NCBI GenBank assembly: GCA_031178475.1
Contig: JAPSIX010000003.1
Coordinates: 1 to 36,236, forward strand
Direction of reading: 5' to 3'
DNA: 36,236 nucleotides
Source: Microbacterium sp.
Lineage (GTDB): Bacteria > Actinomycetota > Actinomycetes > Actinomycetales > Microbacteriaceae
Translations under genes and position numbers: made by a program
Shown: positions 28,396 through 36,191 of the stretch, piece by piece
Numbering within the stretch: position 1 is the stretch's first letter
Layout of the letters: each line of letters starts with the position of its first letter
Notes under the pieces: model-generated
What the model saw: the letters and a program-made list of their open reading frames with translations, nothing else
Databases searched by the model: none
Told to the model about the DNA's origin: nothing

Positions 28396-28412
28396 CCGCG
28401 ATATCATCGCGG
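28396..28412 (+). promoter_or_regulatory. Inverted repeat over a -10 box before the response regulator
   Basis: CCGCGAT-ATC-ATCGCGG is a perfect 7-base inverted repeat with a three-base centre. TATCAT within it (28402-28407) fits a -10 box, giving a leader of about 50 bases to the ATG at 28463. A protein bound here would block this promoter. It lies inside the longer open frame that precedes the regulator. Confidence 0.45.
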
Positions 28413-28462
28413 ATACCGTCGATTCGAGCGGGCACGGCGCGAGGTCTGCAGGGAGTGTGTCG

Positions 28463-29221
28463 ATGGCGGGTCCCCATTCCGCGGTCGTCGTCGAGGACGA
28501 TCGCGACATCCGCATCCTCATCTCAGAGATTCTGGAGCAGGCCGGATTCACCGTGCACGCGGCGGCCTCCGGTCTCGAGGGAATCAAGTTGGTCACCGAG
28601 CACCAGCCGGTCGTCACCACCCTGGACGTCAGCATGCCGGGGATGGACGGCTTCGAGACCGCCAAGCGTATCCGTGCCGTGAGCGGCACCTACATCGTCA
28701 TGCTGACCGCACGCGCGGACGAGATCGACACATTGCAGGGTCTGCAGTCGGGGGCCGACGATTACATCACCAAGCCGTTCCGTCCCCGCGAGTTGCGGGC
28801 CAGGGTGGAAGCGATGCTGCGGAGGCCGCGAGCAGTGGCGGCGGGTCAGCCGCAGGCACCATCGTCCGCGATCCAGACCGCAGCCCTGGATCACGAGGCG
28901 AATGGCTGGCTCTCCCATCGAGGTCTTCGGCTGCACAGGGACATGCGAGTGACGTCGGTGGGCGACATGGAACTCGAACTGACCCGCAGTGAGTTCGACA
29001 TCCTCTACGAGATCATGTACGCCGGTCGACGGGTCGTCAGCAAGCGCGAGCTCGTCCTCGCTCTGCGGGGCGACGAGGGCCATGACTATGTCAGCGAGCA
29101 CGACACCAGGACGATCGAAGTGCACGTCGCGAACCTGCGGCGCAAACTGGGCGAATCCGCTGCCGACCCGCAATGGATCGAGACCCTCCGCGGCGTCGGT
29201 TACCGCCTCACCGCGTCCTGA
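28463..29221 (+). CDS. OmpR/PhoB-family response regulator
   Basis: A 252-residue two-component regulator. The receiver domain (about 6-122) has the acidic pocket Glu11-Asp12-Asp13, phosphorylated Asp55 in TLDVSMPGMDG, Thr82 and Lys104 (ITKPF). After a linker the winged-helix DNA-binding domain (about 155-250) contains LTRSEFDILYEI and RTIEVHVANLRRKLG. I start it at MAGPHSAV, with AGGGAG upstream; an earlier in-frame ATG at 28343 overlaps the preceding gene and would add 40 residues unlike a receiver domain. Its partner is probably the kinase at 30382-32013, and its target the repeats at 26794-26821. Confidence 0.9.
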   Translation: MAGPHSAVVVEDDRDIRILISEILEQAGFTVHAAASGLEGIKLVTEHQPVVTTLDVSMPGMDGFETAKRIRAVSGTYIVMLTARADEIDTLQGLQSGADDYITKPFRPRELRARVEAMLRRPRAVAAGQPQAPSSAIQTAALDHEANGWLSHRGLRLHRDMRVTSVGDMELELTRSEFDILYEIMYAGRRVVSKRELVLALRGDEGHDYVSEHDTRTIEVHVANLRRKLGESAADPQWIETLRGVGYRLTAS

Positions 29222-29224
29222 ACG

Positions 29225-30385
29225 TCAGTGCGCCTCCGCGATCACGACCGATGTGTCGGAGCTGGCCGCGGACGCCGCCGCCGCAGCTCGTGCGGCGTTC
29301 ATGAGCGCGGCGCCATCGTACCCCGCCGAACTGGTCAGGGCGACGCCGACCCCCATCATCGGGATCACCACGCTGCCGGCATCGGCGAAGTCATCGAGCA
29401 GTTGGCGATGCACCAGGCTTGCCGTGCGTCGGGCATCTCCCACCGAGGTCGCTGGGAAACACACCATGACGGTGAACGGGCCGTCGTCCCCTGCAAATGA
29501 AAAGGTGGGCGAGTATCGGCGAACGCCTGCCCGCCATTGAGCGGTCAGTTCCTCCTGCTCGGCCCGTCCGAACGCTGAGCGGATCTGTGCCATGTCCTCG
29601 ATGGTCAGCGCGAGCACTGCGACCAGTTCCGAGCGCTTCCGCGCGCTCTTGACCGTTCCGGTCAGGATGCGTTCGAAGGAGCTACCGCTGAGCACGCCGT
29701 CGTGCGCCATCGACAGGGACCCGGTGTGTTCTTCGCGCTCGAGCTGCCCCGCACGCAGGGTAGACACTGTGACGACGGAGACGATAGTCATGACGGTCGT
29801 GAGGATGCCGGTCGCGTGCGAGCCGAGCCACGTGGAGAACACTTGGCCGCTCGGGCCTTCGCCGATGAAGAGCACCGCCCGAGCGATATAGAAGGCGGCC
29901 GCCGCGGCGAGCACAATCGTCAGGCTCATCGAGATCGGCACCTTGCCCATCGGCGCGGTGCGGGATTCCATCGCGCCGAACACGCCGAACGCGGCCGTGC
30001 CGAGAAACATCACTGTTGCGCCCGCCCAGTCGCCCCCATCGGGCCCGCCGAGCAAGACCGCTGCCGCCGCCACGAGGGCGCTCGCCGCCACACAGGAGGC
30101 GGGAAGCAAACCGCCACGGCCGTTGTACACGCGGCATCCGAGCCAGAGCAGCCCGGCTGATGCGACGAGGGCGCCGTTGCCCACCGCGATCGCGACCCAC
30201 GGGTCGGGAAGCACAGTCCAGATCAGGTACGACAGCGTCGTCAGCATGCCACCCAGAAAGGCGAGCGCCCAAACCCGACCTGCGCCGTGGTCTCTGCGCA
30301 GGAGCGTCTCGAGCAGGAAGACGATTCCGCTGGTGAAGACGACGAGCGCCGTCATGAGAGTAAGGGTGAACAGATCGAGCGTCAC
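29225..30385 (-). CDS. Seven-helix membrane protein with degenerate GGDEF-like domain
   Basis: A 386-residue protein. About seven membrane helices fill residues 8-210. The cytoplasmic part (about 235-375) looks like a GGDEF domain by layout: an N-terminal SSFERILTGTVKSARK, a central motif FAGDDGPFTVMV where GGDEF should be (299-304 reads GDDGPF), and a final GVGVAL followed by DGAALMNAARAAAAA like the end of the fold. Without the intact motif it is unlikely to make cyclic di-GMP and may only bind a ligand or the kinase. The GTG start overlaps the kinase stop (GTGA) after GAGGAGGAG. It converges on the response regulator with three bases between. Confidence 0.7.
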   Translation of the reverse strand: MTLDLFTLTLMTALVVFTSGIVFLLETLLRRDHGAGRVWALAFLGGMLTTLSYLIWTVLPDPWVAIAVGNGALVASAGLLWLGCRVYNGRGGLLPASCVAASALVAAAAVLLGGPDGGDWAGATVMFLGTAAFGVFGAMESRTAPMGKVPISMSLTIVLAAAAAFYIARAVLFIGEGPSGQVFSTWLGSHATGILTTVMTIVSVVTVSTLRAGQLEREEHTGSLSMAHDGVLSGSSFERILTGTVKSARKRSELVAVLALTIEDMAQIRSAFGRAEQEELTAQWRAGVRRYSPTFSFAGDDGPFTVMVCFPATSVGDARRTASLVHRQLLDDFADAGSVVIPMMGVGVALTSSAGYDGAALMNAARAAAAASAASSDTSVVIAEAH

Positions 30386-32013
30386 CGCGCTCCTCCTCGT
30401 GGGTCGTGCGCGGGAAGGCGGACGATGAAAGTGGTGCCCTCGCCGAAGACGCTCCGCACGGTGATCTCGCCGCCGTGGGAGCGGACGATGTCCTTGCTGA
30501 TGGCGAGTCCGAGGCCGCTGCCGTGGGTCGAGGTGTTGCGCACGGTCTCGGAGCGGAAGAAGCGCTGAAAGAGGCTGGGCTGCTCCTGCTCCGAGATCCC
30601 CGGACCGTCGTCGCGGACGACGATCCAGGCGTGCGGGCCGTCCTGTGCCGTGCCAACTTCGACATGCCCGCTGTCGAAGTTGTACTTGATGGCGTTCGCA
30701 AGGAGGTTGTCGACGACCTGGCGGATCCGCTGGGGATCGGCATGGGCGATAGCGCGCTCGATACCTACGGCGTCGATCGATATCCGCCGTTCGCGCGCGT
30801 AGGGTTCCACGGCTTCCACAGCCCCGCGGACCACCGGCGCGAGGTCCACGGTCTCAGGATGGATCGACAGATCAACGCCCTTCTGCGACCCCGCCGCGAC
30901 GGCGAGGATGTCGGCGATCAGATCGAGCAGTCGCTGCGCGTTGCGTTCGGCGACCTCGAGGCTGCGCCGCGTGGAATCAGGGACGGCAGGATCCTCCATC
31001 GCGAGTTCCACATAGCCGATCACCGAGGTGAGGGGCGTTCGCAGCTCATGTGAGACCGAGGCGAGCAAGTCATCCCGTGCGCGCAGCGCCAGCTCTTCCG
31101 CGGTGACATCCCTCGTGACGATGAGCGTCCCGGCGTCGCGGACGTCCGGGGCGGTGATGCGCCGCGCTGTGGAGCGCAGTGCGCGGCGCGCTTCTCCCGG
31201 TTCGCCGTACCAGGCGAGCTCGTTCTCGAACAGCTCGCCGCGTCGCGCCCGCGCGAGCGGAAGCGACCCCGGGTCGCGCGGAGTGATTCCGTCTGCAGCG
31301 TAGGCGGTCTTTGTCGGCGCGGCGGCCTTCTGTAGGCGGGCATGCGCATCGTTCGCGACCACCATGTCACCGTCCGCGCTGAGCCGGATCACCCCGAAGT
31401 CCACCGCGTCGAGTACATCGCTGACCAGATCCTCCTGCCGCCGGGCACGTGCCATCGACTGCTGCAGATGACGGGACTGCTTGTCGAGGACCAATCGCTG
31501 TGCGGTCGCTCGCCGGGCGCCGAGGTAGGACATGGCTGACAGGGCAGCCAGCAGCAGAGGAAGCAGGAAGACTTGGGGGCCGGTGACGTTGGCGGGGTTC
31601 ATGAAGATGGCGAGCGTGAAGATCAGGCACATGAGAACGACGGCCCACGCCGCCCCCAGCATCCCGAACACCGACGCGATCCACATGGCGGGAAACGTCC
31701 AGATCAAACCAAGCAGTGCACTCGGGGCCGCATCCCGCAGCACCGCGACGGCGAACACGTCGAGAACGGGTATGAGCAGCATCGTCCACGGTTGGAGGCG
31801 CCCCCATGGGAGCGACACTGCCATGCCAGTTCCCAGGAACACGATGGCGGTTCCGATGACGAGCTTCGACCCGTCGCCCACCATGTCGAACATGAGGACG
31901 AGCGCCACTGCCAGGATCACCACCGCCCCGAACAGCAGCTGATTGAGAAGGATCGAACGTCCACGGGAACGATCGGCGGCACGCGCGCGACGTAGGGCCG
32001 TGGATGTGGGCAT
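30382..32013 (-). CDS. Membrane sensor histidine kinase
   Basis: A 543-residue kinase. Six membrane helices lie at about 22-165, with very short loops, so the signal is probably sensed within the membrane. A coiled segment (about 170-200) leads into a PAS-like domain (about 200-305). The HisKA domain has phospho-accepting His322 in SVSHELRTPLTSVIGY; the ATPase domain has the N box with Asn440 (LLANAIKYN), RDDGPGI and GSGLGLAISK. It is transcribed with the degenerate GGDEF gene. A TAGCGT box lies six bases before the ATG, suggesting a leaderless mRNA. Confidence 0.93.
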   Translation of the reverse strand: MPTSTALRRARAADRSRGRSILLNQLLFGAVVILAVALVLMFDMVGDGSKLVIGTAIVFLGTGMAVSLPWGRLQPWTMLLIPVLDVFAVAVLRDAAPSALLGLIWTFPAMWIASVFGMLGAAWAVVLMCLIFTLAIFMNPANVTGPQVFLLPLLLAALSAMSYLGARRATAQRLVLDKQSRHLQQSMARARRQEDLVSDVLDAVDFGVIRLSADGDMVVANDAHARLQKAAAPTKTAYAADGITPRDPGSLPLARARRGELFENELAWYGEPGEARRALRSTARRITAPDVRDAGTLIVTRDVTAEELALRARDDLLASVSHELRTPLTSVIGYVELAMEDPAVPDSTRRSLEVAERNAQRLLDLIADILAVAAGSQKGVDLSIHPETVDLAPVVRGAVEAVEPYARERRISIDAVGIERAIAHADPQRIRQVVDNLLANAIKYNFDSGHVEVGTAQDGPHAWIVVRDDGPGISEQEQPSLFQRFFRSETVRNTSTHGSGLGLAISKDIVRSHGGEITVRSVFGEGTTFIVRLPAHDPRGGAR

Positions 32014-32019
32014 GAGGGC

Positions 32020-32025
32020 ACGCTA
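32020..32025 (-). promoter_or_regulatory. -10 box of the sensor kinase operon
   Basis: TAGCGT on the minus strand, six bases (GCCCTC) before the ATG. Confidence 0.5.
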
Positions 32026-32091
32026 TCGGCGGGGAACCATCCGGTAAGGCCATATGACGCCTGACCGTGTCGTGGGGCATCCGGAGACGCG

Positions 32092-32134
32092 GAACGGGCC
32101 GCCACCCGCCCGAAGGCGAGGTGACGGCCCGTTC
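32092..32134 (-). terminator. Terminator after rpsA
   Basis: GAACGGGCCG (32092-32101) pairs with CGGCCCGTTC (32125-32134), and the stem continues inward after one mismatch with CACC/GGTG. It starts 11 bases after the rpsA stop codon. Confidence 0.8.
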
Positions 32135-32145
32135 TGACGGTGCGC

Positions 32146-33600
32146 TTACGCGTTGCCGCCCGAGAGCTTCTCGCGCAGAGCGGCGAGAGCCTCGTCGTCG
32201 GCGAGCGTACCGGCACCGGTGGTGTCGGTGGAGAAGGTCTGGCCACCGAAGTCCTCGGTAGCGGTGGTCTCGGCCTCTGCGGCCTTGAGCACCTGAGCCT
32301 TGTGCGCTTCCCAGCGGGCCTGGGCAGCGGCGTACTCCTGCTCCCATGCCTCGCGCTGAGCCTCGAAGCCTTCCTTCCAGGCACCCGTCTCGGGGTCGAA
32401 GCCCTCGGGGTACTTGTACTCGCCGTTCTCGTCGTACTCGGCGAGCATGCCGTACAGGGCCGGGTCGAACTCGGTGCCGTGGGGGTCGACCGACTCGTTC
32501 GCCTGCTTCAGCGACAGCGAGATGCGGCGACGCTCGAGGTCGATGTCGATGACCTTGACGAAGACCTCTTCGCCCACCGACACGACCTGCTCGGCCAGCT
32601 CGACGTGCTTGCTGGAGAGCTCGGAGATGTGGACGAGGCCCTCGATGCCGTCTGCGACGCGCACGAACGCACCGAACGGAACGAGCTTGGTGACCTTACC
32701 CGGGGTGACCTGGCCGATGGCGTGGGTGCGGGCGAAGACCTGCCACGGGTCCTCCTGCGTCGCCTTCAGCGACAGGGAGACGCGCTCGCGGTCGAGGTCC
32801 ACCTCGAGAATCTCGACGGTGACCTCCTGGCCGACCTCGACGACCTCGGATGCGTGCTCGATGTGCTTCCAGGACAGCTCGGAGACGTGCACGAGGCCGT
32901 CCACGCCGCCCAGGTCGACGAAGGCGCCGAAGTTGACGATCGAGGACACGACGCCCTTGCGGACCTGACCCTTGTGCAGGTTGTTCAGGAACGTGGTGCG
33001 CGACTCGGACTGCGTCTGCTCGAGCAGGGCGCGGCGGCTGAGAACCACGTTGTTGCGGTTCTTGTCCAGCTCGAGGATCTTCGCCTCGAGCTCCTGACCC
33101 AGGTACGGCGTGAGGTCGCGGACGCGGCGCAGCTCGATGAGCGACGCGGGGAGGAAGCCACGGAGGCCGATGTCGACGATGAGACCGCCCTTGACGACCT
33201 CGATGACGGTGCCGGTGACGACGCCGTCGTTCTCCTTGATCTTCTCGACGTCGCCCCAGGCACGCTCGTACTGGGCGCGCTTCTTGGAGAGGATCAGACG
33301 GCCTTCCTTGTCCTCCTTCTGGAGAACGAGGGCCTCGACCTTGTCGCCGACGGCGACGACCTCGTTGGGGTCGACGTCGTGCTTGATGGAAAGCTCGCGG
33401 GAGGGGATAACACCCTCGGTCTTGTAGCCGACGTCGAGCAGAACCTCATCGCGGTCGATCTTGACGATCGTCCCCTCGATGATGTCGCCGTCGTTGAAGA
33501 ACTTCAGGGTCTTCTCGACCGCGGCCAGGAAGTCCTCAGCAGAGCCGATGTCGTTGATCGCGACCTGCTTGGTGGCCGGGGCGGTCGTTGCGCTAGTCAT
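32146..33600 (-). CDS. rpsA: 30S ribosomal protein S1
   Basis: A 484-residue RNA-binding protein with four S1 domains, at about residues 36-105, 122-190, 207-276 and 293-362, as usual in actinobacteria (E. coli has six). Typical signatures are GVIPSRELS, GFLPASLIELR, FGAFVDLGGVDGLVHVSELSW and FGAFVRVADGIEGLVHISELS. The C-terminal 120 residues are acidic and disordered, rich in Glu, Ala and aromatic residues (EYKYPEGFDPE). S1 helps mRNA bind the ribosome, which is notable in a genome with many leaderless mRNAs. AAGGA stands 12 bases before the ATG, at the far end of normal spacing. Confidence 0.97.
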   Translation of the reverse strand: MTSATTAPATKQVAINDIGSAEDFLAAVEKTLKFFNDGDIIEGTIVKIDRDEVLLDVGYKTEGVIPSRELSIKHDVDPNEVVAVGDKVEALVLQKEDKEGRLILSKKRAQYERAWGDVEKIKENDGVVTGTVIEVVKGGLIVDIGLRGFLPASLIELRRVRDLTPYLGQELEAKILELDKNRNNVVLSRRALLEQTQSESRTTFLNNLHKGQVRKGVVSSIVNFGAFVDLGGVDGLVHVSELSWKHIEHASEVVEVGQEVTVEILEVDLDRERVSLSLKATQEDPWQVFARTHAIGQVTPGKVTKLVPFGAFVRVADGIEGLVHISELSSKHVELAEQVVSVGEEVFVKVIDIDLERRRISLSLKQANESVDPHGTEFDPALYGMLAEYDENGEYKYPEGFDPETGAWKEGFEAQREAWEQEYAAAQARWEAHKAQVLKAAEAETTATEDFGGQTFSTDTTGAGTLADDEALAALREKLSGGNA

Positions 33601-33731
33601 GTAGTGGGTTGTCCTTGTAGATGGATAATCGGGCCTCAGACGCCGGCAGAGCCGGACATGCGCCGTGAGGCAGGTGGATGGGATTGCGGTGACACGAGGG
33701 CAGGCGAAACACCTTCCACGAGTGACACTTC

Positions 33732-33737
33732 AGGCTA
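33732..33737 (-). promoter_or_regulatory. Candidate -10 box of rpsA
   Basis: TAGCCT on the minus strand would give a leader of about 125 bases, long for this window. The leader contains a CCGGC/GCCGG hairpin at 33643-33655. No clear -35. Confidence 0.35.
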
Positions 33738-33772
33738 TCAGAGACAAGCCAGGGCACACAGTCCGCATTCCT

Positions 33773-33781
33773 TGTGGATAA
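33773..33781. promoter_or_regulatory. Perfect DnaA-box 9-mer between rpsA and the lipoprotein gene
   Basis: TGTGGATAA, that is TTATCCACA on the minus strand, equals the classic DnaA box. It is in the 220-base divergent region that carries the rpsA and lipoprotein promoters. Confidence 0.45.
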
Positions 33782-33808
33782 CTTCTGCGAGAAGGCCGCG
33801 CATCCGGT

Positions 33809-33814
33809 TACGGT
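33809..33814 (+). promoter_or_regulatory. -10 box of the lipoprotein gene
   Basis: TACGGT is followed by six bases and the GTG start, implying a leaderless mRNA for the lipoprotein/PKD pair. Confidence 0.55.
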
Positions 33815-33820
33815 GTCCGG

Positions 33821-34372
33821 GTGACGATCTCGACCGCTCCTCTGCGCCTTCTCACAGCCGCTCTGGCCGGAGCGATGACGCTCTCGCTCCTTGCCGCGTG
33901 CACTCCGGAGCCAGAGCCGAAGCCGACGAAGACCGCGTTGTTCGCGTCAGAGGAAGAGGCGTTCGCGGCGGCGGAGGAGACGTATCAGGAGTACCTCAAC
34001 GCGTTGAACCGGGTGGATCTGAGCGACCCAGAGACGTTCGAGGAGGTCTATGAGTGGACGTCTGGTGACGCCAGCGCGGCAATTCGTGAAACGCTGACCG
34101 CAATGCGCGCCCAGAACCTGCGTATGACGGGTGAGACCGTTATGGCCGCATCGACCCTTCTGTCTTCGGATATTGAAACCGCGGAGGTGGAGCTACACGT
34201 CTGCGCGGACGTGAGCAATACGGATGTACTCGACGCTGAAGGCGAGTCAGTGATCCCGGCCGACCGCGCAAGCGTGCAGTCCCTGCGAGTTACGTTTGCC
34301 GTTGGCGACACAAAATCCGGGCTTCTCATCACAGACACCACGGGTGATGGAGAGCGTACATGCTCGTCGTAG
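33821..34372 (+). CDS. Lipoprotein of unknown function
   Basis: A 183-residue exported protein. The signal peptide (residues 1-26) ends in the lipobox LLAAC with Cys27 as the lipidated residue, followed by a Pro/Glu/Lys linker (TPEPEPKPTK). The mature part begins with an acidic helix EEEAFAAAEETYQEYLNALN and ends in a beta-rich region with two cysteines (VCAD and RTCSS) that may form a disulfide. From about 33900 to 34370 the DNA is visibly richer in A+T than its neighbours and uses codons such as AAT, ATA-free GTT and TCT more, a possible sign of transfer. The next gene overlaps it by 13 bases. Confidence 0.85.
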   Translation: MTISTAPLRLLTAALAGAMTLSLLAACTPEPEPKPTKTALFASEEEAFAAAEETYQEYLNALNRVDLSDPETFEEVYEWTSGDASAAIRETLTAMRAQNLRMTGETVMAASTLLSSDIETAEVELHVCADVSNTDVLDAEGESVIPADRASVQSLRVTFAVGDTKSGLLITDTTGDGERTCSS

Positions 34373-35211
34373 CCACGCTACTGCTGTTGAGCGGGGCAGC
34401 CCCTCCCCCTGGTGCGTGTCCGCTTCCCACACTTGGCTGTCAGACGTCGACCGGCAACAACGGTTCTGCCGTTGACGTCACCGGGAAGATCATCGAGCCC
34501 GGTTCCCGCGGTTCCGGAGGAGGAGGCAACTCGGGCGACCAGGGACACGGCGGCAACAGCCACGGCGGCGGAAACGTCGACATCGTCTTCACGCCCCAGC
34601 CGTGGACTCCGGCGAGATTCGCGGAATGCATCGATAACTGGGACAGCTACATGCACTGCTTCAACGCGATCGCCAAGGGTGAGGACGCCGCTCCCGAGGA
34701 AGCAGCGGACGACTCCACGCCGGCGATCCCCGCGGTCACGATCACCGACCTCGCCAGCTTCGCTCCTCCCGCAACCGCGCTCACCGGCGAGCCGAGCAAC
34801 CTCGGCGTCGCCGGGCTGCCCACGAACTTCGTCGCCACAGCATCCGCCGTAACTCAACAGGGCGAGCTGTTCGGCTACCCGATCAGCGTGCGGTTCACCC
34901 CGGCATCCTTCACCTTCCACTACGGCGACGGCACGACAGCGACACGAACCCACGGCGGCAGCAGTTGGGCCGACCTCGGGCAGGCGCAGTTCACACCGAC
35001 CGACACGAGCCATACCTACGCCGAGCGCGGCGAGTACGTCGCGCGGGTCGACGTCGCCTACACCGCCGAGATCGACCTCGGCGTCGGATGGTTCCCGGTC
35101 GCCGGTCAGCTCACCACGACCGGACCGGCCCAGAACATTCGCATCTTCGAAGCCCACACCGCTCTCGTCGCGCACACGTGCGCGGAACGTCCCTCCTCTC
35201 CTGGTTGCTGA
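34360..35211 (+). CDS. Secreted protein with PKD-like domain
   Basis: A 283-residue exported protein. The N-terminus is a short hydrophobic stretch (VVATLLLLSGAA) without a basic start, so the signal peptide is atypical. A Gly/Asn/His-rich linker follows (GGGGNSGDQGHGGNSHGGG). The C-terminal half has a PKD-type beta-sandwich signature: FTFHYGDGT, then HTYAERGEYVARVDV. PKD domains usually bind proteins or polysaccharides at the cell surface. GGAGAG lies five bases before the ATG. The overlap with the lipoprotein gene implies joint expression and perhaps a surface complex. Confidence 0.8.
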   Translation: MLVVATLLLLSGAAPPPGACPLPTLGCQTSTGNNGSAVDVTGKIIEPGSRGSGGGGNSGDQGHGGNSHGGGNVDIVFTPQPWTPARFAECIDNWDSYMHCFNAIAKGEDAAPEEAADDSTPAIPAVTITDLASFAPPATALTGEPSNLGVAGLPTNFVATASAVTQQGELFGYPISVRFTPASFTFHYGDGTTATRTHGGSSWADLGQAQFTPTDTSHTYAERGEYVARVDVAYTAEIDLGVGWFPVAGQLTTTGPAQNIRIFEAHTALVAHTCAERPSSPGC

Positions 35212-35231
35212 GTCCTCAGAGCCGCGCATGC

Positions 35232-35237
35232 CAGGAT
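35232..35237 (+). promoter_or_regulatory. Possible -10 box of the exonuclease gene
   Basis: CAGGAT is followed by six bases and the GTG start, the same geometry as the other leaderless candidates but with C in place of the first T. Confidence 0.4.
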
Positions 35238-35243
35238 GAGTCC

Positions 35244-36191
35244 GTGACCGACCGCCTGATGCTGCTCGACACCGCCTCGCTCTACTTCCGCGCCTTCTAC
35301 GGCGTACCCGACAAGGTGAAGGCGCCGAACGGCATGTCCGTGAACGCGGTGCGCGGCCTGCTCGACATCGTCGCCAAACTCGTGACGACGTACCACCCCA
35401 CGCATCTCATCGCCTGCTGGGACGACGACTGGCGCCCCCAGTGGCGCGTCGACCTCATCCCCAGCTACAAGGCCCACCGCGTCGTCGAAACAGTGCCCGA
35501 AGGCACCGACGTCGAAGAGGTGCCCGACCCGCTTGAGCAGCAGGTCCCGCTCATCCGGGAAGCGCTCGGCGCGCTCGGCATCCCGATCATCGGGGTGCCC
35601 GAGCATGAGGCCGACGACGTCATCGGCACCCTCGCCACCCACGCCAGCGCGCCCGTCGACATCGTCACCGGCGACCGAGACCTGTTCCAGCTCGTCGACG
35701 ACGCGCGCGGCGTGCGCGTCATCTATACCGCACGGGGCATGAGCAACCTCGAGCTCGTCACCGACGCGACCGTTGTGACCAAGTACGGCGTGCTCCCTGA
35801 GCAGTACGCAGACTTCGCCACCATGCGCGGCGACGCGTCAGACGGGCTTCCCGGCGTGAAGGGCGTCGGCGAGAAGAGTGCGGCCGCCCTGCTCAAGACA
35901 TACGGCGATCTCGACGGCATCCGCACCGCCGCCGCCGAAGGGCAGCTGTCTGCCGCCGTCACCACTCGATTCGCCGAGGCATCCGCGTACCTCGACGTGG
36001 CACCGACCGTCGTGCGCGTCGCAACCGACCTCGACATCGAAGCTCCCCCCACCCCCTTACGTCCGCTCGACGAGACGCAGGCGGATGCCGCCGCGGCGCT
36101 GGCCGAGCAGTGGAACCTCGGCTCCGCGATGGACCGGGCCATCGCCGCACTCGACGCCAACCCCCGACCCGACGCGACCCCGATCAGCTAG
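35244..36191 (+). CDS. Stand-alone 5'-3' exonuclease (flap nuclease)
   Basis: A 315-residue nuclease related to the N-terminal domain of DNA polymerase I but without a polymerase. Metal-binding acids are visible: Asp9 (LLDTASLYFRAFYG), Asp60 region (ACWDDDWRP), Glu122, Asp124 and Asp125 (EHEADDVIG), and Asp144 and Asp146 (TGDRDLFQL). SYKAHR is the basic arch segment, and DGLPGVKGVGEKSAAALL is the helix-3-turn-helix DNA-binding motif. It should remove flaps or RNA primers. It resembles the separate exonuclease of Mycobacterium (Rv2090). The GTG start follows a CAGGAT box six bases upstream; longer in-frame starts overlap the previous gene. Confidence 0.93.
   Translation: MTDRLMLLDTASLYFRAFYGVPDKVKAPNGMSVNAVRGLLDIVAKLVTTYHPTHLIACWDDDWRPQWRVDLIPSYKAHRVVETVPEGTDVEEVPDPLEQQVPLIREALGALGIPIIGVPEHEADDVIGTLATHASAPVDIVTGDRDLFQLVDDARGVRVIYTARGMSNLELVTDATVVTKYGVLPEQYADFATMRGDASDGLPGVKGVGEKSAAALLKTYGDLDGIRTAAAEGQLSAAVTTRFAEASAYLDVAPTVVRVATDLDIEAPPTPLRPLDETQADAAAALAEQWNLGSAMDRAIAALDANPRPDATPIS

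Noticed and set aside
28343-28462. Earlier ATG for the response regulator, overlapping the stub gene by eight bases
   Set aside because: It adds 40 residues with no counterpart in receiver domains; the ATG at 28463 has a better ribosome binding site. It remains possible.
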